From Cytobacillus firmus (GTDB lineage Bacteria; Bacillota; Bacilli; Bacillales; Cytobacillaceae), in assembly GCF_023612095.1 (NCBI RefSeq), contig NZ_CP086235.1:2367501-2431500 (forward strand): a stretch of 64,000 bases of DNA. Direction: 5' to 3'. The position numbers and the translations under genes were made by a program. The notes below the pieces were generated by a model. The model was not told the DNA's origin. It worked only from the letters and a program-made list of their open reading frames with translations, and did not search any database. Position 1 is the stretch's first letter. Every line of letters starts with the position of its first letter. Below, piece after piece: positions 51,784-61,021 of this stretch.

Positions 51784-52490
51784 TGATCCCTCTCCTCCCA
51801 ATGATGGTATTCTTCCAGACTGATTGGCTTGAATTTAATTTTATCGCCAGCTTTTAACAAGGTAGGGGATTCATCCAATGGGCGAAACAGCTGAACAGGA
51901 GTGCGGCCGATCAGCTGCCAGCCTCCTGGCGTCTCGATCGGGTAAATCCCGGTCTGCATCCCGGCAATCCCAACTGTACGCTCTGGAATTTTTAACCGTG
52001 GTGTATCCCGTCTTGGTGCGGCAATTTGTTCTGACATTCCGCCGATAAAAGGAAACCCTGGCGCGAAGCCGATCATATAGACCAGATAGCTGCCTGAAGA
52101 GTGAATGTCTATTACTTCATCAGGGGTAAGTCCGTTATGTTCGGCAACATAATCAAGATCAGGGCCGAATTCTCCTCCATAGCAAACCGGTATTTCGACA
52201 ACTCTTGCTTCCATTGCCTTATTTTCACCCAGCTCTTCCATAAGCGGTTTTATGAGAGAACATATGTAGTCAAGTGGAAGTTCTCCATTTGAATGCTGAT
52301 AGATCTCAAATGGATTATAAAAAACAGTAACGGTCGTGTAAGCTGGTATGTATTCTATCATCCATTCTGGAGGATGTTTCTCGAGAAAGGCTGTCAGTGT
52401 CTGCACTTTTTGATGTGCATCCTCACTGATTTCGTTCCCAAGTTCAATTAGAACAGCATTGTCTCCTAAAGGATGTACAGTGTATAGCAT
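51780..52490 (-). CDS. pxpB: 5-oxoprolinase subunit B (KipI-like)
   Basis: PxpB is the KipI-like subunit of 5-oxoprolinase; in B. subtilis KipI also inhibits the sporulation kinase KinA. The 236-aa protein has LGDNAVLIELGNEI, YIPAYTTVTVFYNP, PVCYGGEFGPDLDYVA and GFAPGFPFIGGM. It is the first gene of the operon. Unlike the B. subtilis kip locus, no kipR-type regulator is present. Confidence 0.95.
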   Translation of the reverse strand: MLYTVHPLGDNAVLIELGNEISEDAHQKVQTLTAFLEKHPPEWMIEYIPAYTTVTVFYNPFEIYQHSNGELPLDYICSLIKPLMEELGENKAMEARVVEIPVCYGGEFGPDLDYVAEHNGLTPDEVIDIHSSGSYLVYMIGFAPGFPFIGGMSEQIAAPRRDTPRLKIPERTVGIAGMQTGIYPIETPGGWQLIGRTPVQLFRPLDESPTLLKAGDKIKFKPISLEEYHHWEERDQ

Positions 52491-52828
52491 TATTTCACCT
52501 GCTTTCGAAATAAATGTAAGGAACTGAAGGTTGTAAAAATATTATTTAATAATAATAAAAATCCATTTTCACCGAAACGAAATACACATATTATTCTTTT
52601 CAAAAATAAGGGAAATCTATATTTATTCACGATAAGACGAAAAAAAATATTAGTAAACTTATATATTTATGCAACGTCTTCAGCTAAACAATATAATATC
52701 ATATAATAGATTGAAAATTCTATTTGTGCAAATTATTCTGCCGGAAGGCGAACCAGAATCTTCATAGTTTATTTTGTTCTCTAATATGGGAATAAAGTAG
52801 GGACATTATGAATTAGGGAGAGATTATT
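52491..52828. other. AT-rich divergent intergenic region, no gene
   Basis: This 338-base gap between pxpB and the HEPN-CBS gene has very low GC and several A/T runs. It must hold promoters in both directions, but I see no -35/-10 pair, dyad or riboswitch good enough to name. Confidence 0.5.
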
Positions 52829-53551
52829 GTGGGTACAGAAATAAAAATGAACTTATCAGAAAGATTCGAGGCTGCCTTTAACCGCATTCACAAGGCCTTG
52901 AAACAATCTGCTAAACAAGCCCGAACAGACAGATTTTACAAGCTGATTGAAATACAGAAAAACCATTCGCTGATTCGATTATATGAGGATGATTTACATC
53001 AGTTTGCCAAACTGAGAAATGCTATTGTACATGAAAAAATTGATCTGGATTATTATATAGCAGAACCTCACCTGGAAACGGTGGAAAAAATTGAACTGAT
53101 TGCCGGCCATTTTGAAAAGCCCAAAACCGCGATGTCGATTGCTGCCACACCCGTATTTTATTTTTATGAAGATGGCAAGCTTTCAGATGTACTGGCCATT
53201 ATCAATAAATTTTCGCATTCCCAGTTCCCCATTTATTCGCGCGAAGAGGAATATTCCTGGCTGCTAACATCGGCAGATATCGTAAAATGGATGGCTGAGC
53301 ATTTTACGGAAGAAACGATTCAGCTGAAAAAGGTGAAAATCAAAGAGCTTTTCAACAAGAAATCGAAGCACCAAATAGCCTTTGCCGCACCGAATACTTC
53401 CATTTTCGATTTGGAGGATATGTTTGAGGAGAGCAGAAATAAAAATGAAAAGCTTGAAGGAATCATTGTAACCGAGAATGGAAAGCCGACTGAAAAACCA
53501 AAAGGCATCATTACAGCCTGGGACCTGCTGGAGGCAGATTCAGAAAATTAA
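52829..53551 (+). CDS. HEPN-like domain fused to a CBS pair
   Basis: This 240-aa protein has an N-terminal helical domain (about residues 8-95) with the motif R63-N-A-I-V-H68 (KLRNAIVHEK), the R-x4-H signature of HEPN ribonuclease-type domains. Residues about 103-235 form a pair of CBS domains (VLAIINKFSHSQFPIYSREEEYSW; GIIVTENGKP ... GIITAWDLLE), which usually bind adenine nucleotides. It has no signal peptide. GTG at 52829 follows AGGGAGAG. A nucleotide-controlled RNase or RNA-binding protein is inferred; no antitoxin-like partner is adjacent. Confidence 0.72.
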   Translation: MGTEIKMNLSERFEAAFNRIHKALKQSAKQARTDRFYKLIEIQKNHSLIRLYEDDLHQFAKLRNAIVHEKIDLDYYIAEPHLETVEKIELIAGHFEKPKTAMSIAATPVFYFYEDGKLSDVLAIINKFSHSQFPIYSREEEYSWLLTSADIVKWMAEHFTEETIQLKKVKIKELFNKKSKHQIAFAAPNTSIFDLEDMFEESRNKNEKLEGIIVTENGKPTEKPKGIITAWDLLEADSEN

Positions 53552-53668
53552 TCTTTTTCATGATTTAGAATTATAAAACTTTTTATCTCATTATAAGTAA
53601 CATCTTCTAAAACTCCGGTAAAGATGATAATATAAACTGATAGTTCAATAGAAAATCCGTGTACACGG

Positions 53669-53702
53669 TAGAGGTTCTAGCTACCCTCTTTAAAAAACTA
53701 AG
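53669..53702 (+). promoter_or_regulatory. PreQ1-I riboswitch aptamer of queCDE
   Basis: AGAGGTTCTAGCTACCCTCT followed by an A-rich tail (TTAAAAAACTAAGG) is the compact preQ1-I aptamer: hairpin AGAGG/CCTCT with loop TTCTAGCTAC and the A-rich strand that folds into the minor groove. A terminator follows at 53704. Confidence 0.93.
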
Positions 53703-53703
53703 G

Positions 53704-53737
53704 AAAACAGGTCTGCTTTCTTAGTGGTCCTGTTTTT
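53704..53737 (+). terminator. PreQ1-controlled terminator
   Basis: AAAACAGG pairs with CCTGTTTT, followed by TTT. Binding of preQ1 is expected to favour this hairpin and lower queCDE expression. Confidence 0.82.
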
Positions 53738-53760
53738 CTATGTTAAAGGAGAATTTTTTT

Positions 53761-54420
53761 ATGAAAAATGATAAAGCGCTCGTTGTTTTCAGCGGCGGCC
53801 AGGACAGTACAACCTGCTTATTCTGGGCAAAAGAACGTTTTGCCGAGGTGGAAGCAGTCACTTTTAATTATAATCAGCGGCATAAGCTTGAAATTGAATG
53901 TGCCCAGCATATAGCAAAAGATCTGGGAATCAGGCATCATATCCTTGATATGTCCCTTTTGAATCAGCTTGCCCCAAATGCACTGACCCGTGATGATATC
54001 GAAGTAAAGGATGGAGAGAAGGGCGAACTACCATCCACATTTGTACCAGGGAGAAACCTTTTATTCCTGTCCTTTGCCGGTGTGCTTGCGAGTCAAATCA
54101 ATGCAAGGCATATTATTACAGGGGTATGCGAGACAGATTTCAGCGGCTACCCTGATTGCCGGGATATGTTTATAAAATCACTTAATGTCACACTGAACCT
54201 GTCGATGGATGGGCAGTTTGTGATCCATACGCCTTTAATGTGGCTTAATAAAGCTGAGACATGGAAGCTTGCAGATGACTTGGATGCCCTTGAGTATGTG
54301 CGTAAAAATACGCTGACATGCTACAACGGCATTCCGGCAGATGGCTGCGGTGAGTGTCCTGCCTGCCATTTAAGACAAAAGGGCCTTGAAGAATACCTCA
54401 GCGAAAAGGGGGAGCTTTAA
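53761..54420 (+). CDS. queC: 7-cyano-7-deazaguanine synthase
   Basis: QueC makes preQ0 from 7-carboxy-7-deazaguanine. The 219-aa protein has the PP-loop SGGQDSTT near residue 11, [14 protein letters not shown] and the zinc Cys cluster [13 protein letters not shown] at 53761 follows AAAGGAG; the frame 21 bases longer has no site. First gene of the riboswitch-controlled queuosine operon. Confidence 0.96.
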   Translation: MKNDKALVVFSGGQDSTTCLFWAKERFAEVEAVTFNYNQRHKLEIECAQHIAKDLGIRHHILDMSLLNQLAPNALTRDDIEVKDGEKGELPSTFVPGRNLLFLSFAGVLASQINARHIITGVCETDFSGYPDCRDMFIKSLNVTLNLSMDGQFVIHTPLMWLNKAETWKLADDLDALEYVRKNTLTCYNGIPADGCGECPACHLRQKGLEEYLSEKGEL

Positions 54421-54423
54421 GCC

Positions 54424-54900
54424 ATGTACGGTTTCAGGATTGTTGAAAAACTCCAAAAGATCAATGAAGACATTAAGCCGGATCAATTGAAATACCACCA
54501 CAAGCGTGTAATGGTCAGCAAAGAATTCACTTTTGATTCAGCCCACCATCTCCATTGCTATGAAGGCAAATGCAAAAACCTGCACGGCCACACCTATAAG
54601 GTGATTTTTGGCATAAGCGGATTCGTGGATGACAGAGGGTTAATGATTGACTTCGGCGACATAAAAGAAATCTGGAAAAATGAGATTGAGATATACCTTG
54701 ACCATAAGTACCTCAATGAAACGCTGCCACCTATGAATACGACAGCCGAGAATATGGTTGTGTGGATTTATGAAAAAATGACAGAAAGCCTTCAAAACAG
54801 AAAAGAGCAATATGACGGAGCAAGAGTAGAATTTGTGCGCCTTTTTGAAACTCCTACAAGCTATGCGGAAGCCAGAAGGGAGTGGATGGAGGTTGAGTAA
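54424..54900 (+). CDS. queD: 6-carboxy-5,6,7,8-tetrahydropterin synthase
   Basis: QueD forms 6-carboxytetrahydropterin from dihydroneopterin triphosphate. The 158-aa protein has the zinc His residues in SAHHLHCYEGKCKNLHGHTYKV and catalytic Glu near FVRLFETPTSYA. ATG at 54424 follows GGGGGAGC. It ends inside the start of queE. Confidence 0.95.
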   Translation: MYGFRIVEKLQKINEDIKPDQLKYHHKRVMVSKEFTFDSAHHLHCYEGKCKNLHGHTYKVIFGISGFVDDRGLMIDFGDIKEIWKNEIEIYLDHKYLNETLPPMNTTAENMVVWIYEKMTESLQNRKEQYDGARVEFVRLFETPTSYAEARREWMEVE

Positions 54901-55624
54901 AATTCCTGTTCTGGAAATCTTCGGGCCGACCATTCAGGGGGAAGGAATGGTGATCGGCCAGAAAACGATGTTCGTCCGAACAGCTGGATGTGATTATTCA
55001 TGCAGCTGGTGTGATTCCTCCTTCACCTGGGATGGCAGTGCGAAGGACAGCATCCGCCAGATGGAACCGGATGAAATTTGGAAGGAGCTTAAAGAACTCG
55101 GCGGGGACGGATTTTCTTTCGTAACCATCTCAGGCGGCAATCCGGCTCTTCTGAAAAATTTAGGTGAATTTATTTCTCTGCTAAAAGCTGAACGAATTAA
55201 GCTCTGCCTCGAAACACAGGGAAGCCGCTGGCAGGATTGGTTTTATGAAATTGATGAACTGACCCTGTCCCCAAAGCCGCCGAGTTCAGGCATGAATACG
55301 GACTTTGAAGTGCTTGATCTGATCGTGAATAAACTGCAGACCGGCAGAAGGGTAGATCAGCAGTTCTCTCTGAAGATCGTTGTTTTTGATGATGCGGATT
55401 ATGAATATGCAAAAGACGTTCATAAGCGCTATCCAGGGGTTCCGTTTTATCTGCAGGTTGGGAATGATGATACGGTAACAGCAGATGACCGGGATTTACT
55501 CCAAAGACTCCTGGATAAATATGACTGGCTTATTGAAAAAACGATTCATGACAATGAGCTGACAGATGTGAAAGTACTTCCGCAGCTGCATACCTATATA
55601 TGGGGCAATAAGCGGGGAGTGTAG
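54893..55624 (+). CDS. queE: 7-carboxy-7-deazaguanine synthase
   Basis: QueE is a radical-SAM enzyme that makes 7-carboxy-7-deazaguanine. The 243-aa protein has EIFGPTIQGEG and the cluster motif C-x3-C-x2-C (GCDYSCSWCDSSF). TTG at 54893 overlaps the queD stop and follows GGAG with suitable spacing; this gives the expected N-terminus (MSKIPVLEIFG). Last gene of the operon; queF is not in the window. Confidence 0.94.
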   Translation: MSKIPVLEIFGPTIQGEGMVIGQKTMFVRTAGCDYSCSWCDSSFTWDGSAKDSIRQMEPDEIWKELKELGGDGFSFVTISGGNPALLKNLGEFISLLKAERIKLCLETQGSRWQDWFYEIDELTLSPKPPSSGMNTDFEVLDLIVNKLQTGRRVDQQFSLKIVVFDDADYEYAKDVHKRYPGVPFYLQVGNDDTVTADDRDLLQRLLDKYDWLIEKTIHDNELTDVKVLPQLHTYIWGNKRGV

Positions 55625-55631
55625 CATCCAA

Positions 55632-55660
55632 AATCCCGCATTCAAGATGCGGGGTTTTTT
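55632..55660 (+). terminator. Terminator of queCDE
   Basis: TCCCGCAT pairs with ATGCGGGG around TCAAG, followed by TTTTTT. Confidence 0.87.
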
Positions 55661-55766
55661 GTAGGCAAATTGCAATATATGACAGATTTCGGGCAATCTA
55701 TGATATTATACGTTTGAACTTAACAAGGCATACGTGCTGTAAATTTCTATAGATAGGGAGAGTTAG

Positions 55767-56873
55767 ATGACAGATAACACCATTATCCGTTTTAATTCGG
55801 TGACAAAAAGATATGATAATGACCCGCCAGTTTTAAAAGATGTCAGCTTTGAAATTGAACGCGGGAAGTTCTATACCCTGTTAGGGCCATCGGGCTGCGG
55901 GAAAACGACGATATTGCGGCTGATTGCCGGCTTTACTGAACCGTCTGAAGGGGATATTTATTTTAATGGGAAAATCATTAATCATGTTCCTGCAAACAAA
56001 AGACAAGTAAACACGGTTTTCCAGGATTATGCCCTGTTTCCGCATCTGAACGTATTTGAAAATATTGCATTCGGCTTAAAAATCAAAAAAATGAAGAAAG
56101 CGGAGATTGAGAAAAAAGTAAAAGAAGCACTGAAGTTTGTAAACCTTGAAGGCTATGAAAACCGGGAAATTAGAGAAATGTCAGGAGGGCAGCGCCAGCG
56201 TGTTGCCATCGCAAGAGCCATTGTCAATGAGCCTGAGGTCATTCTCCTGGATGAGCCCCTATCCGCACTTGACCTGAAGCTGCGGACCGAAATGCAGTAT
56301 GAGCTTAGGGAGCTGCAGAGGAATCTTGGCATCACGTTTATATTCGTTACACATGACCAGGAGGAAGCACTGGCCATGTCAGATGAAATCTTCGTGCTTA
56401 ACAGCGGAAGCATTGAGCAGAGCGGCACTCCTACTGATATTTATGACGAGCCGATCAATCGCTTTGTAGCTGATTTTATTGGTGAATCCAATATTGTTGC
56501 CGGAACGATGATCAAGGATTATCAGGTCCAGTTTGCCGGGAAGTTATTTGAGTGTGTTGACGGAGGCTTTGAGCCCAATGAAGAGGTTGAGATCGTGATC
56601 CGGCCTGAAGATCTCGCTATTACAGCCCCGGATGATGGGAAGCTGAAGGTTAAAGTTGACTCCCAGCTATTCAGGGGAGTGCATTATGAGATCAGCTGCT
56701 ATGACAGCGATGGAAATGAATGGCTCGTCCACTCAACCAAAAAGGCGACCGTTGGGGATCAAATTGGTCTGTATTTCGACCCTGAAGCGATTCATGTCAT
56801 GAGACATGGTGAAACCGAAGAGGAATTTGATAAGCGATTAGAAGCTTATGAAGAGGGAAGCCATGAGAACTAA
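55767..56873 (+). CDS. potA: Spermidine/putrescine ABC transporter ATP-binding protein
   Basis: PotA is the ATPase of the polyamine importer. The 368-aa protein has Walker [10 protein letters not shown], the signature [14 protein letters not shown], Walker [13 protein letters not shown] and a C-terminal TOBE regulatory domain (about residues 265-355). ATG at 55767 follows TAGGGAGAG. It overlaps potB by 11 bases. Confidence 0.96.
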   Translation: MTDNTIIRFNSVTKRYDNDPPVLKDVSFEIERGKFYTLLGPSGCGKTTILRLIAGFTEPSEGDIYFNGKIINHVPANKRQVNTVFQDYALFPHLNVFENIAFGLKIKKMKKAEIEKKVKEALKFVNLEGYENREIREMSGGQRQRVAIARAIVNEPEVILLDEPLSALDLKLRTEMQYELRELQRNLGITFIFVTHDQEEALAMSDEIFVLNSGSIEQSGTPTDIYDEPINRFVADFIGESNIVAGTMIKDYQVQFAGKLFECVDGGFEPNEEVEIVIRPEDLAITAPDDGKLKVKVDSQLFRGVHYEISCYDSDGNEWLVHSTKKATVGDQIGLYFDPEAIHVMRHGETEEEFDKRLEAYEEGSHEN

Positions 56874-57666
56874 TTCCCGCAATTTTTATTTAATACCTTA
56901 TGTGCTTTGGATTGCCCTCTTTGTTGTGACGCCTTTGCTTCTTGTTTTGTATTATTCATTCTTTGATATTGAAGGGCATCTCACACTGGAGAATTATCGG
57001 AAATTCTTTACGCCTGTTTATTTAAAAATGACGTTAAGCTCCTTTTGGTATGCCTTTATAATAACATTATTTTCATTGCTGATCGCATATCCAACGGCCT
57101 ACTTGCTTACAAAAACAAAGCATAAGCAGCTATGGCTGTTATTGATCATCCTGCCATCCTGGATTAATCTGCTTTTGAAAGCCTATGCTTTCCTTGGCAT
57201 CTTCGGGACATATGGCGCTGCGAATAGCTTTCTGGAAGCGGTGGGAATCGGCGGAAGACAAATCCTGTTTACGGATTTCAGCTTTATTTTTGTGTCGGTC
57301 TATATTTTTCTTCCTTTTATGATATTGCCAATATTTAATTCTTTGGATGAATTGAATCCAACGCTTTTGGATGCTTCCAATGATCTGGGCGGGTCTTCCT
57401 GGGTAACATTCAAGCGTGTTATCTTTCCATTGACACTGGATGGCGTGAAAGCAGGATGCCAGATTGTCTTTATCCCTGCTTTATCATTATTCATGCTGAC
57501 AAGACTGATTGCAGGAAACCGTGTCATCACTCTTGGAACCGCCATTGAGCAGCACTTTCTTGTAACACAGGATTGGGGAATGGGCTCTACCATTGCCGTC
57601 TTCCTGATTATTGCCATGGTGCTCATTATGGTGCTGACAGGCAGAAGAAAGCGGGGGATCCTATAA
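56863..57666 (+). CDS. potB: Spermidine/putrescine ABC transporter permease PotB
   Basis: The 267-aa permease has six membrane segments and the EAA-like loop [21 protein letters not shown]. It starts with ATG at 56863, after AAGAGGGAAGCC, overlapping the end of potA; the ATG 15 bases earlier has no site. Confidence 0.95.
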   Translation: MRTNSRNFYLIPYVLWIALFVVTPLLLVLYYSFFDIEGHLTLENYRKFFTPVYLKMTLSSFWYAFIITLFSLLIAYPTAYLLTKTKHKQLWLLLIILPSWINLLLKAYAFLGIFGTYGAANSFLEAVGIGGRQILFTDFSFIFVSVYIFLPFMILPIFNSLDELNPTLLDASNDLGGSSWVTFKRVIFPLTLDGVKAGCQIVFIPALSLFMLTRLIAGNRVITLGTAIEQHFLVTQDWGMGSTIAVFLIIAMVLIMVLTGRRKRGIL

Positions 57667-58470
57667 ATGAAAAATAACAGGAAATGGCCGGCAGTTTATT
57701 TGGCTCTTATCTTTATCATCCTGTACGCCCCGATCTTTTACTTAATATTTTATTCCTTCAACAGCGGAGGAACCATGTATCAGTTCGAAGGATTTACTTT
57801 GGATTGGTATCGGGAGCTGTTTGCGGATACCCGATTGCTCATTATTGTCCTGAACACTGTGATTATTGCTCTTTTATCTGCAGCGATATCCACCATCATT
57901 GGAGTGGCCGGGGCACTTGCAATTGCTTATGCACGAAAACGAAGAGTAAAAAACACGCTGCTATCACTGAATAATGTGCTGATTGTCAGCCCGGATGTCA
58001 TTATTGGCGCGTCGTTTTTAATTCTCTTTACGATGATCGGTCTTAAGCTTGGGTTTGTATCTGTTTTACTGGCACACATTGCCTTCAGTGTTCCGATTGT
58101 CGTCCTGATGGTTTTGCCTAAGATTGAAGAAATGAGCACATCGATGATTTATGCTGCTATGGATCTTGGGGCCAGCAGATTGGATGTACTGACTAAGGTC
58201 ATACTCCCTTATATCACTCCTGGAGTTTTCGCAGGCTTTTTTATGGCCCTGACCTATTCCCTGGATGATTTTGCCGTCACTTTCTTTGTTACAGGCAATG
58301 GCTTTACCACTTTGTCTGTTGAGATTTATTCTCTGGCAAGAAGGGGAGTTTCATTAAATATCAATGCTTTATCCGCTTTGCTTTTCCTATTTACTATCAT
58401 TCTGGTTACAGGCTATTACTTTATTACAAAGCGCAATGAGAAGCCGAATGGAATGGGGGTAAGGCAATGA
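57667..58470 (+). CDS. potC: Spermidine/putrescine ABC transporter permease PotC
   Basis: The 267-aa permease has six membrane segments and the loop AAMDLGASRLDVLTKVILPYITPG. It starts directly after the potB stop and overlaps potD by four bases (ATGA), so the pot genes are translated as a coupled set. Confidence 0.95.
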   Translation: MKNNRKWPAVYLALIFIILYAPIFYLIFYSFNSGGTMYQFEGFTLDWYRELFADTRLLIIVLNTVIIALLSAAISTIIGVAGALAIAYARKRRVKNTLLSLNNVLIVSPDVIIGASFLILFTMIGLKLGFVSVLLAHIAFSVPIVVLMVLPKIEEMSTSMIYAAMDLGASRLDVLTKVILPYITPGVFAGFFMALTYSLDDFAVTFFVTGNGFTTLSVEIYSLARRGVSLNINALSALLFLFTIILVTGYYFITKRNEKPNGMGVRQ

Positions 58471-59540
58471 AGAAGCTTATTCAGGCACTCGCCGCCGTAT
58501 TAATCGTTTCATCCGCCTTGTTGTACATCGTTTCCGGGCTGAATACCTCCCAGGGCTACACAAGCGGCAATACATTGACCATTTTTAACTGGGGCGATTA
58601 TATTGATGCAGAACTGGTGGATAAGTTCGAACAGGAAACAGGCATTAAAGTCATCTATGAAACATTCGATTCCAATGAAGCGATGATGACAAAAATTGAA
58701 CAGGGCGGCACAGCCTATGATATTGCAGTCCCATCAGAATATGCGATTGAAAAAATGAAAGAGGAAGACCTGCTGCTGCCGGTTGATCATTCTAAAATTC
58801 CGAACCTGAAATATATTGATCAGCGTTTTATTGACCTGCCTTTTGATCCCGGAAATGCATATTCGATTCCCTATTTTTGGGGCACAGTTGGCATTCTTTA
58901 TAACACCGATATTTTGGGTGAAAAAAAAATCACGAGCTGGAATGATCTGTGGGATCCTGAGTTAAAGAACCAGATCCTTCTGATTGATGGGGCAAGGGAA
59001 GTAATGGGCATGGGACTAAACAGTCTTCATTATTCTCTTAATGACAAAGATAAAAACCATTTAATCGATGCAAAAGAAAAACTCGATCGCCTTACACCTA
59101 ACATTAAGGCCATTGTGGGTGATGAAATCAGAATGCTGATGGAAAATGATGAAGCCGGCATTGGCGTTGTTTGGTCCGGTACGGCACAGGAGCTCATGTG
59201 GGAGAAGGATAATCTTGAATATGTAGTTCCGGAAGAAGGCTCCAATCTCTGGTTTGATAATATGGTCATCCCTAAGACTGCCAAAAATCCGGAAGCGGCC
59301 CACCAGTTCATGAATTTCATGCTTGACCCGGAAAATGCGGCTCAAAATACAGAATACGTCGGATATTCAACGCCAAATAAAGAGGCACTGAACTATATGG
59401 ACGAAGAAACAATCTCAGACGAACGCTTTTATCCTAATGAAGAAATGACAGCACGGCTGGAGGTTTATGAGAACCTCGGAAAAAGGATGCTTTCATATTA
59501 TAATGAGCTCTTCCTTGAGTTTAAAATGCATAAGAAATAG
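58467..59540 (+). CDS. potD: Spermidine/putrescine-binding protein PotD
   Basis: PotD captures polyamines outside the membrane. The 357-aa protein has the family pattern LTIFNWGDYIDAELVDKFEQ, YDIAVPSEYAIEKM, FWGTVGILYNTDI and GVVWSGTAQELMWE. The N-terminus is a hydrophobic segment (residues about 4-24) without a lipobox Cys, so it is probably held by an uncleaved anchor or released, unlike most Gram-positive binding proteins. Confidence 0.94.
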   Translation: MKKLIQALAAVLIVSSALLYIVSGLNTSQGYTSGNTLTIFNWGDYIDAELVDKFEQETGIKVIYETFDSNEAMMTKIEQGGTAYDIAVPSEYAIEKMKEEDLLLPVDHSKIPNLKYIDQRFIDLPFDPGNAYSIPYFWGTVGILYNTDILGEKKITSWNDLWDPELKNQILLIDGAREVMGMGLNSLHYSLNDKDKNHLIDAKEKLDRLTPNIKAIVGDEIRMLMENDEAGIGVVWSGTAQELMWEKDNLEYVVPEEGSNLWFDNMVIPKTAKNPEAAHQFMNFMLDPENAAQNTEYVGYSTPNKEALNYMDEETISDERFYPNEEMTARLEVYENLGKRMLSYYNELFLEFKMHKK

Positions 59541-59542
59541 GG

Positions 59543-59573
59543 AACTGCCAGGCTTCATTCCTGGCAGTTTTTG
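59543..59573 (+). terminator. Terminator of potABCD
   Basis: AACTGCCAGG pairs with CCTGGCAGTT around a seven-base loop, followed by TTT. Confidence 0.88.
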
Positions 59574-59627
59574 TATTGGAACTGATTCATGGATCTAGGG
59601 AATGCTAGCGCAAAGGAGGATGGAAAA

Positions 59628-60401
59628 ATGAAAAGATACTTCAGCATATTTGTATTGATTTTTTCATTCGGAAGTGTAGGAACTCCCATAAGTGCTGCTT
59701 CCCAAAAACCTGAGTTGGCCATTGTCATTGACGATCTTGGGAACAATATGAAGGGAACAAAAGAAATGATGGAACTGCCGGTGACCTTGACAGCTGCCAT
59801 CATGCCCTTCATGCCAACGACAAAAGAAGATGCAGAATTGGCAAATAAAAATGGGCATGAAGTCATCATTCATATGCCGATGGAGCCGAAAAGAGGAAAA
59901 AGCAGCTGGCTTGGTCCGGGGGCCATCACAACAGATTTAACAGATGAAGAAATCCGCAGCAGAGTAGAGAGCGCCATTAAAGAAGTGCCCCATGCGGTCG
60001 GCATGAATCATCATATGGGTTCAAGAGCCACTGAAAATGAACGGGTCATGAGAGTTGTCCTTGAAGTATGTAAAGAACATGGTTTATTTTATCTTGACAG
60101 CAAAACAACCGGAAAAAGCGTCGTCGGCAAGCTGGCAAATGAAATAGGTGTCCCTTATGTCGAAAACAATATTTTCTTCGATGATATTTACACGACAGCA
60201 CATATCACAAAACAGGCAGACAGACTTGCTGAAAAGCTTGTGAAAAACGAACGCATCATCGCAATCGGCCATGTCGGCATCACAGGTACAAAGATGGTTA
60301 GTGTGCTAAAAGAGTATATACCTGTATATAAAGAAAAAGCTCAAATTGTGCCGCTGTCAGAACTGATTCCAGGCTACGAACTGATTGATGACGGACCTTA
60401 A
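59628..60401 (+). CDS. Divergent polysaccharide deacetylase (YibQ-like)
   Basis: The 257-aa protein has a signal peptide (about residues 1-23) and the divergent polysaccharide-deacetylase fold: LAIVIDDLGNN (Asp pair), MPFMPTTKEDAELA, HEVIIHMPMEP, GMNHHMGSRAT and IGHVGITG. Members act on cell-envelope polysaccharides; the substrate is unknown. ATG at 59628 follows AAAGGAGG. Confidence 0.9.
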   Translation: MKRYFSIFVLIFSFGSVGTPISAASQKPELAIVIDDLGNNMKGTKEMMELPVTLTAAIMPFMPTTKEDAELANKNGHEVIIHMPMEPKRGKSSWLGPGAITTDLTDEEIRSRVESAIKEVPHAVGMNHHMGSRATENERVMRVVLEVCKEHGLFYLDSKTTGKSVVGKLANEIGVPYVENNIFFDDIYTTAHITKQADRLAEKLVKNERIIAIGHVGITGTKMVSVLKEYIPVYKEKAQIVPLSELIPGYELIDDGP

Positions 60402-60406
60402 AAATA

Positions 60407-60438
60407 AAAGCTGCAACCCCTAAACGGTTTGCAGCTTT
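60407..60438 (+). terminator. Terminator of the deacetylase gene
   Basis: AAAGCTGCAA pairs with TTGCAGCTTT (10-bp perfect stem) around a 12-base loop. Confidence 0.8.
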
Positions 60439-60462
60439 AATGGTGTGTGTGAAAGTGGTCTA

Positions 60463-60560
60463 GTGGTGGTATAGGTACCTGTCACCTATACAGGTGGCCG
60501 CCCACATTCCGGTCTGGTTAGTCCCGCAACGATGGCGTTTAGAAGAGGTGGGCGACCGTG
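60463..60560. other. GC-richer structured intergenic segment, possible RNA or dispersed element
   Basis: The gene-free stretch 60439-60753 is mostly AT-rich but contains this GC-richer block. ATAGGT/ACCTAT form a small hairpin around ACCTGTC, and CGCCCAC (60499-60505) pairs with GTGGGCG (60548-60554) across a 42-base loop, with GGT/ACC continuing the stem beyond a bulge. No coding potential is convincing on either strand. Confidence 0.45.
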
Positions 60561-60753
60561 AATATAGTATATGCAAAGACGGTGAAAGGATGCAGATACT
60601 TCTTATGAAAAATACGGGTATTTGAAAAACTTTCAGGAGTAAAATAACTATCCATTGCAAAACATAACAATGTCAGTATTTCAGCAATTAAGGCATTATC
60701 TTGAGTATAAAGGGGTATGTAAGGAATAAATCAAAAGGGAAGGGGTGACCTGT

Positions 60754-60906
60754 ATGCTTTGGACCTTAGCAGGTATTCTGCTTGTATTATGGATTTTCGG
60801 ATTAATATTTAAAGTAGCTGGAGGCATTATTCATATTCTGCTGGTAATAGCAGCGATCATCATTGTGGTTAACTTTATTAGAGGAAGAGCATCAGGCAGG
60901 GGGTAA
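60754..60906 (+). CDS. lmo0937-family small membrane protein (50 aa)
   Basis: A 50-codon frame (MLWTLAGILLVLWIFGLIFK, VAGGIIHILLVIAAIIIVVN, FIRGRASGRG) follows AAGGGGTGA. The pattern of two hydrophobic helices joined by F-K-V-A-G-G-I-I-H matches the lmo0937 family of small membrane proteins found in Firmicutes, often stress-associated. It has its own terminator. Confidence 0.85.
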   Translation: MLWTLAGILLVLWIFGLIFKVAGGIIHILLVIAAIIIVVNFIRGRASGRG

Positions 60907-60911
60907 CAGGA

Positions 60912-60940
60912 AAAGCCTTCATAAGGTATGGAGGCTTTCA
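60912..60940 (+). terminator. Terminator of the 50-aa gene
   Basis: AAAGCCT (60912-60918) and AGGCTTT (60932-60938) form the stem; the T tract is short. Confidence 0.65.
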
Positions 60941-60988
60941 AAATTGGTTTACATAACATTATTATATAAAACTAATAAAAGACCAAAT

Positions 60989-61014
60989 AAAACCGGCCCT
61001 CTGAGAAGGGGCCG
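60989..61014 (-). terminator. Terminator of the FtsH-family gene
   Basis: On the minus strand CGGCCCCT pairs with AGGGCCGG over most of its length, followed by TTTT. Confidence 0.78.
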
Positions 61015-61021
61015 ATTCCGA

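Noticed and set aside
60460..60660. 66-codon minus-strand frame
   Set aside because: It crosses the structured GC-rich block, lacks a ribosome binding site and shows no domain.
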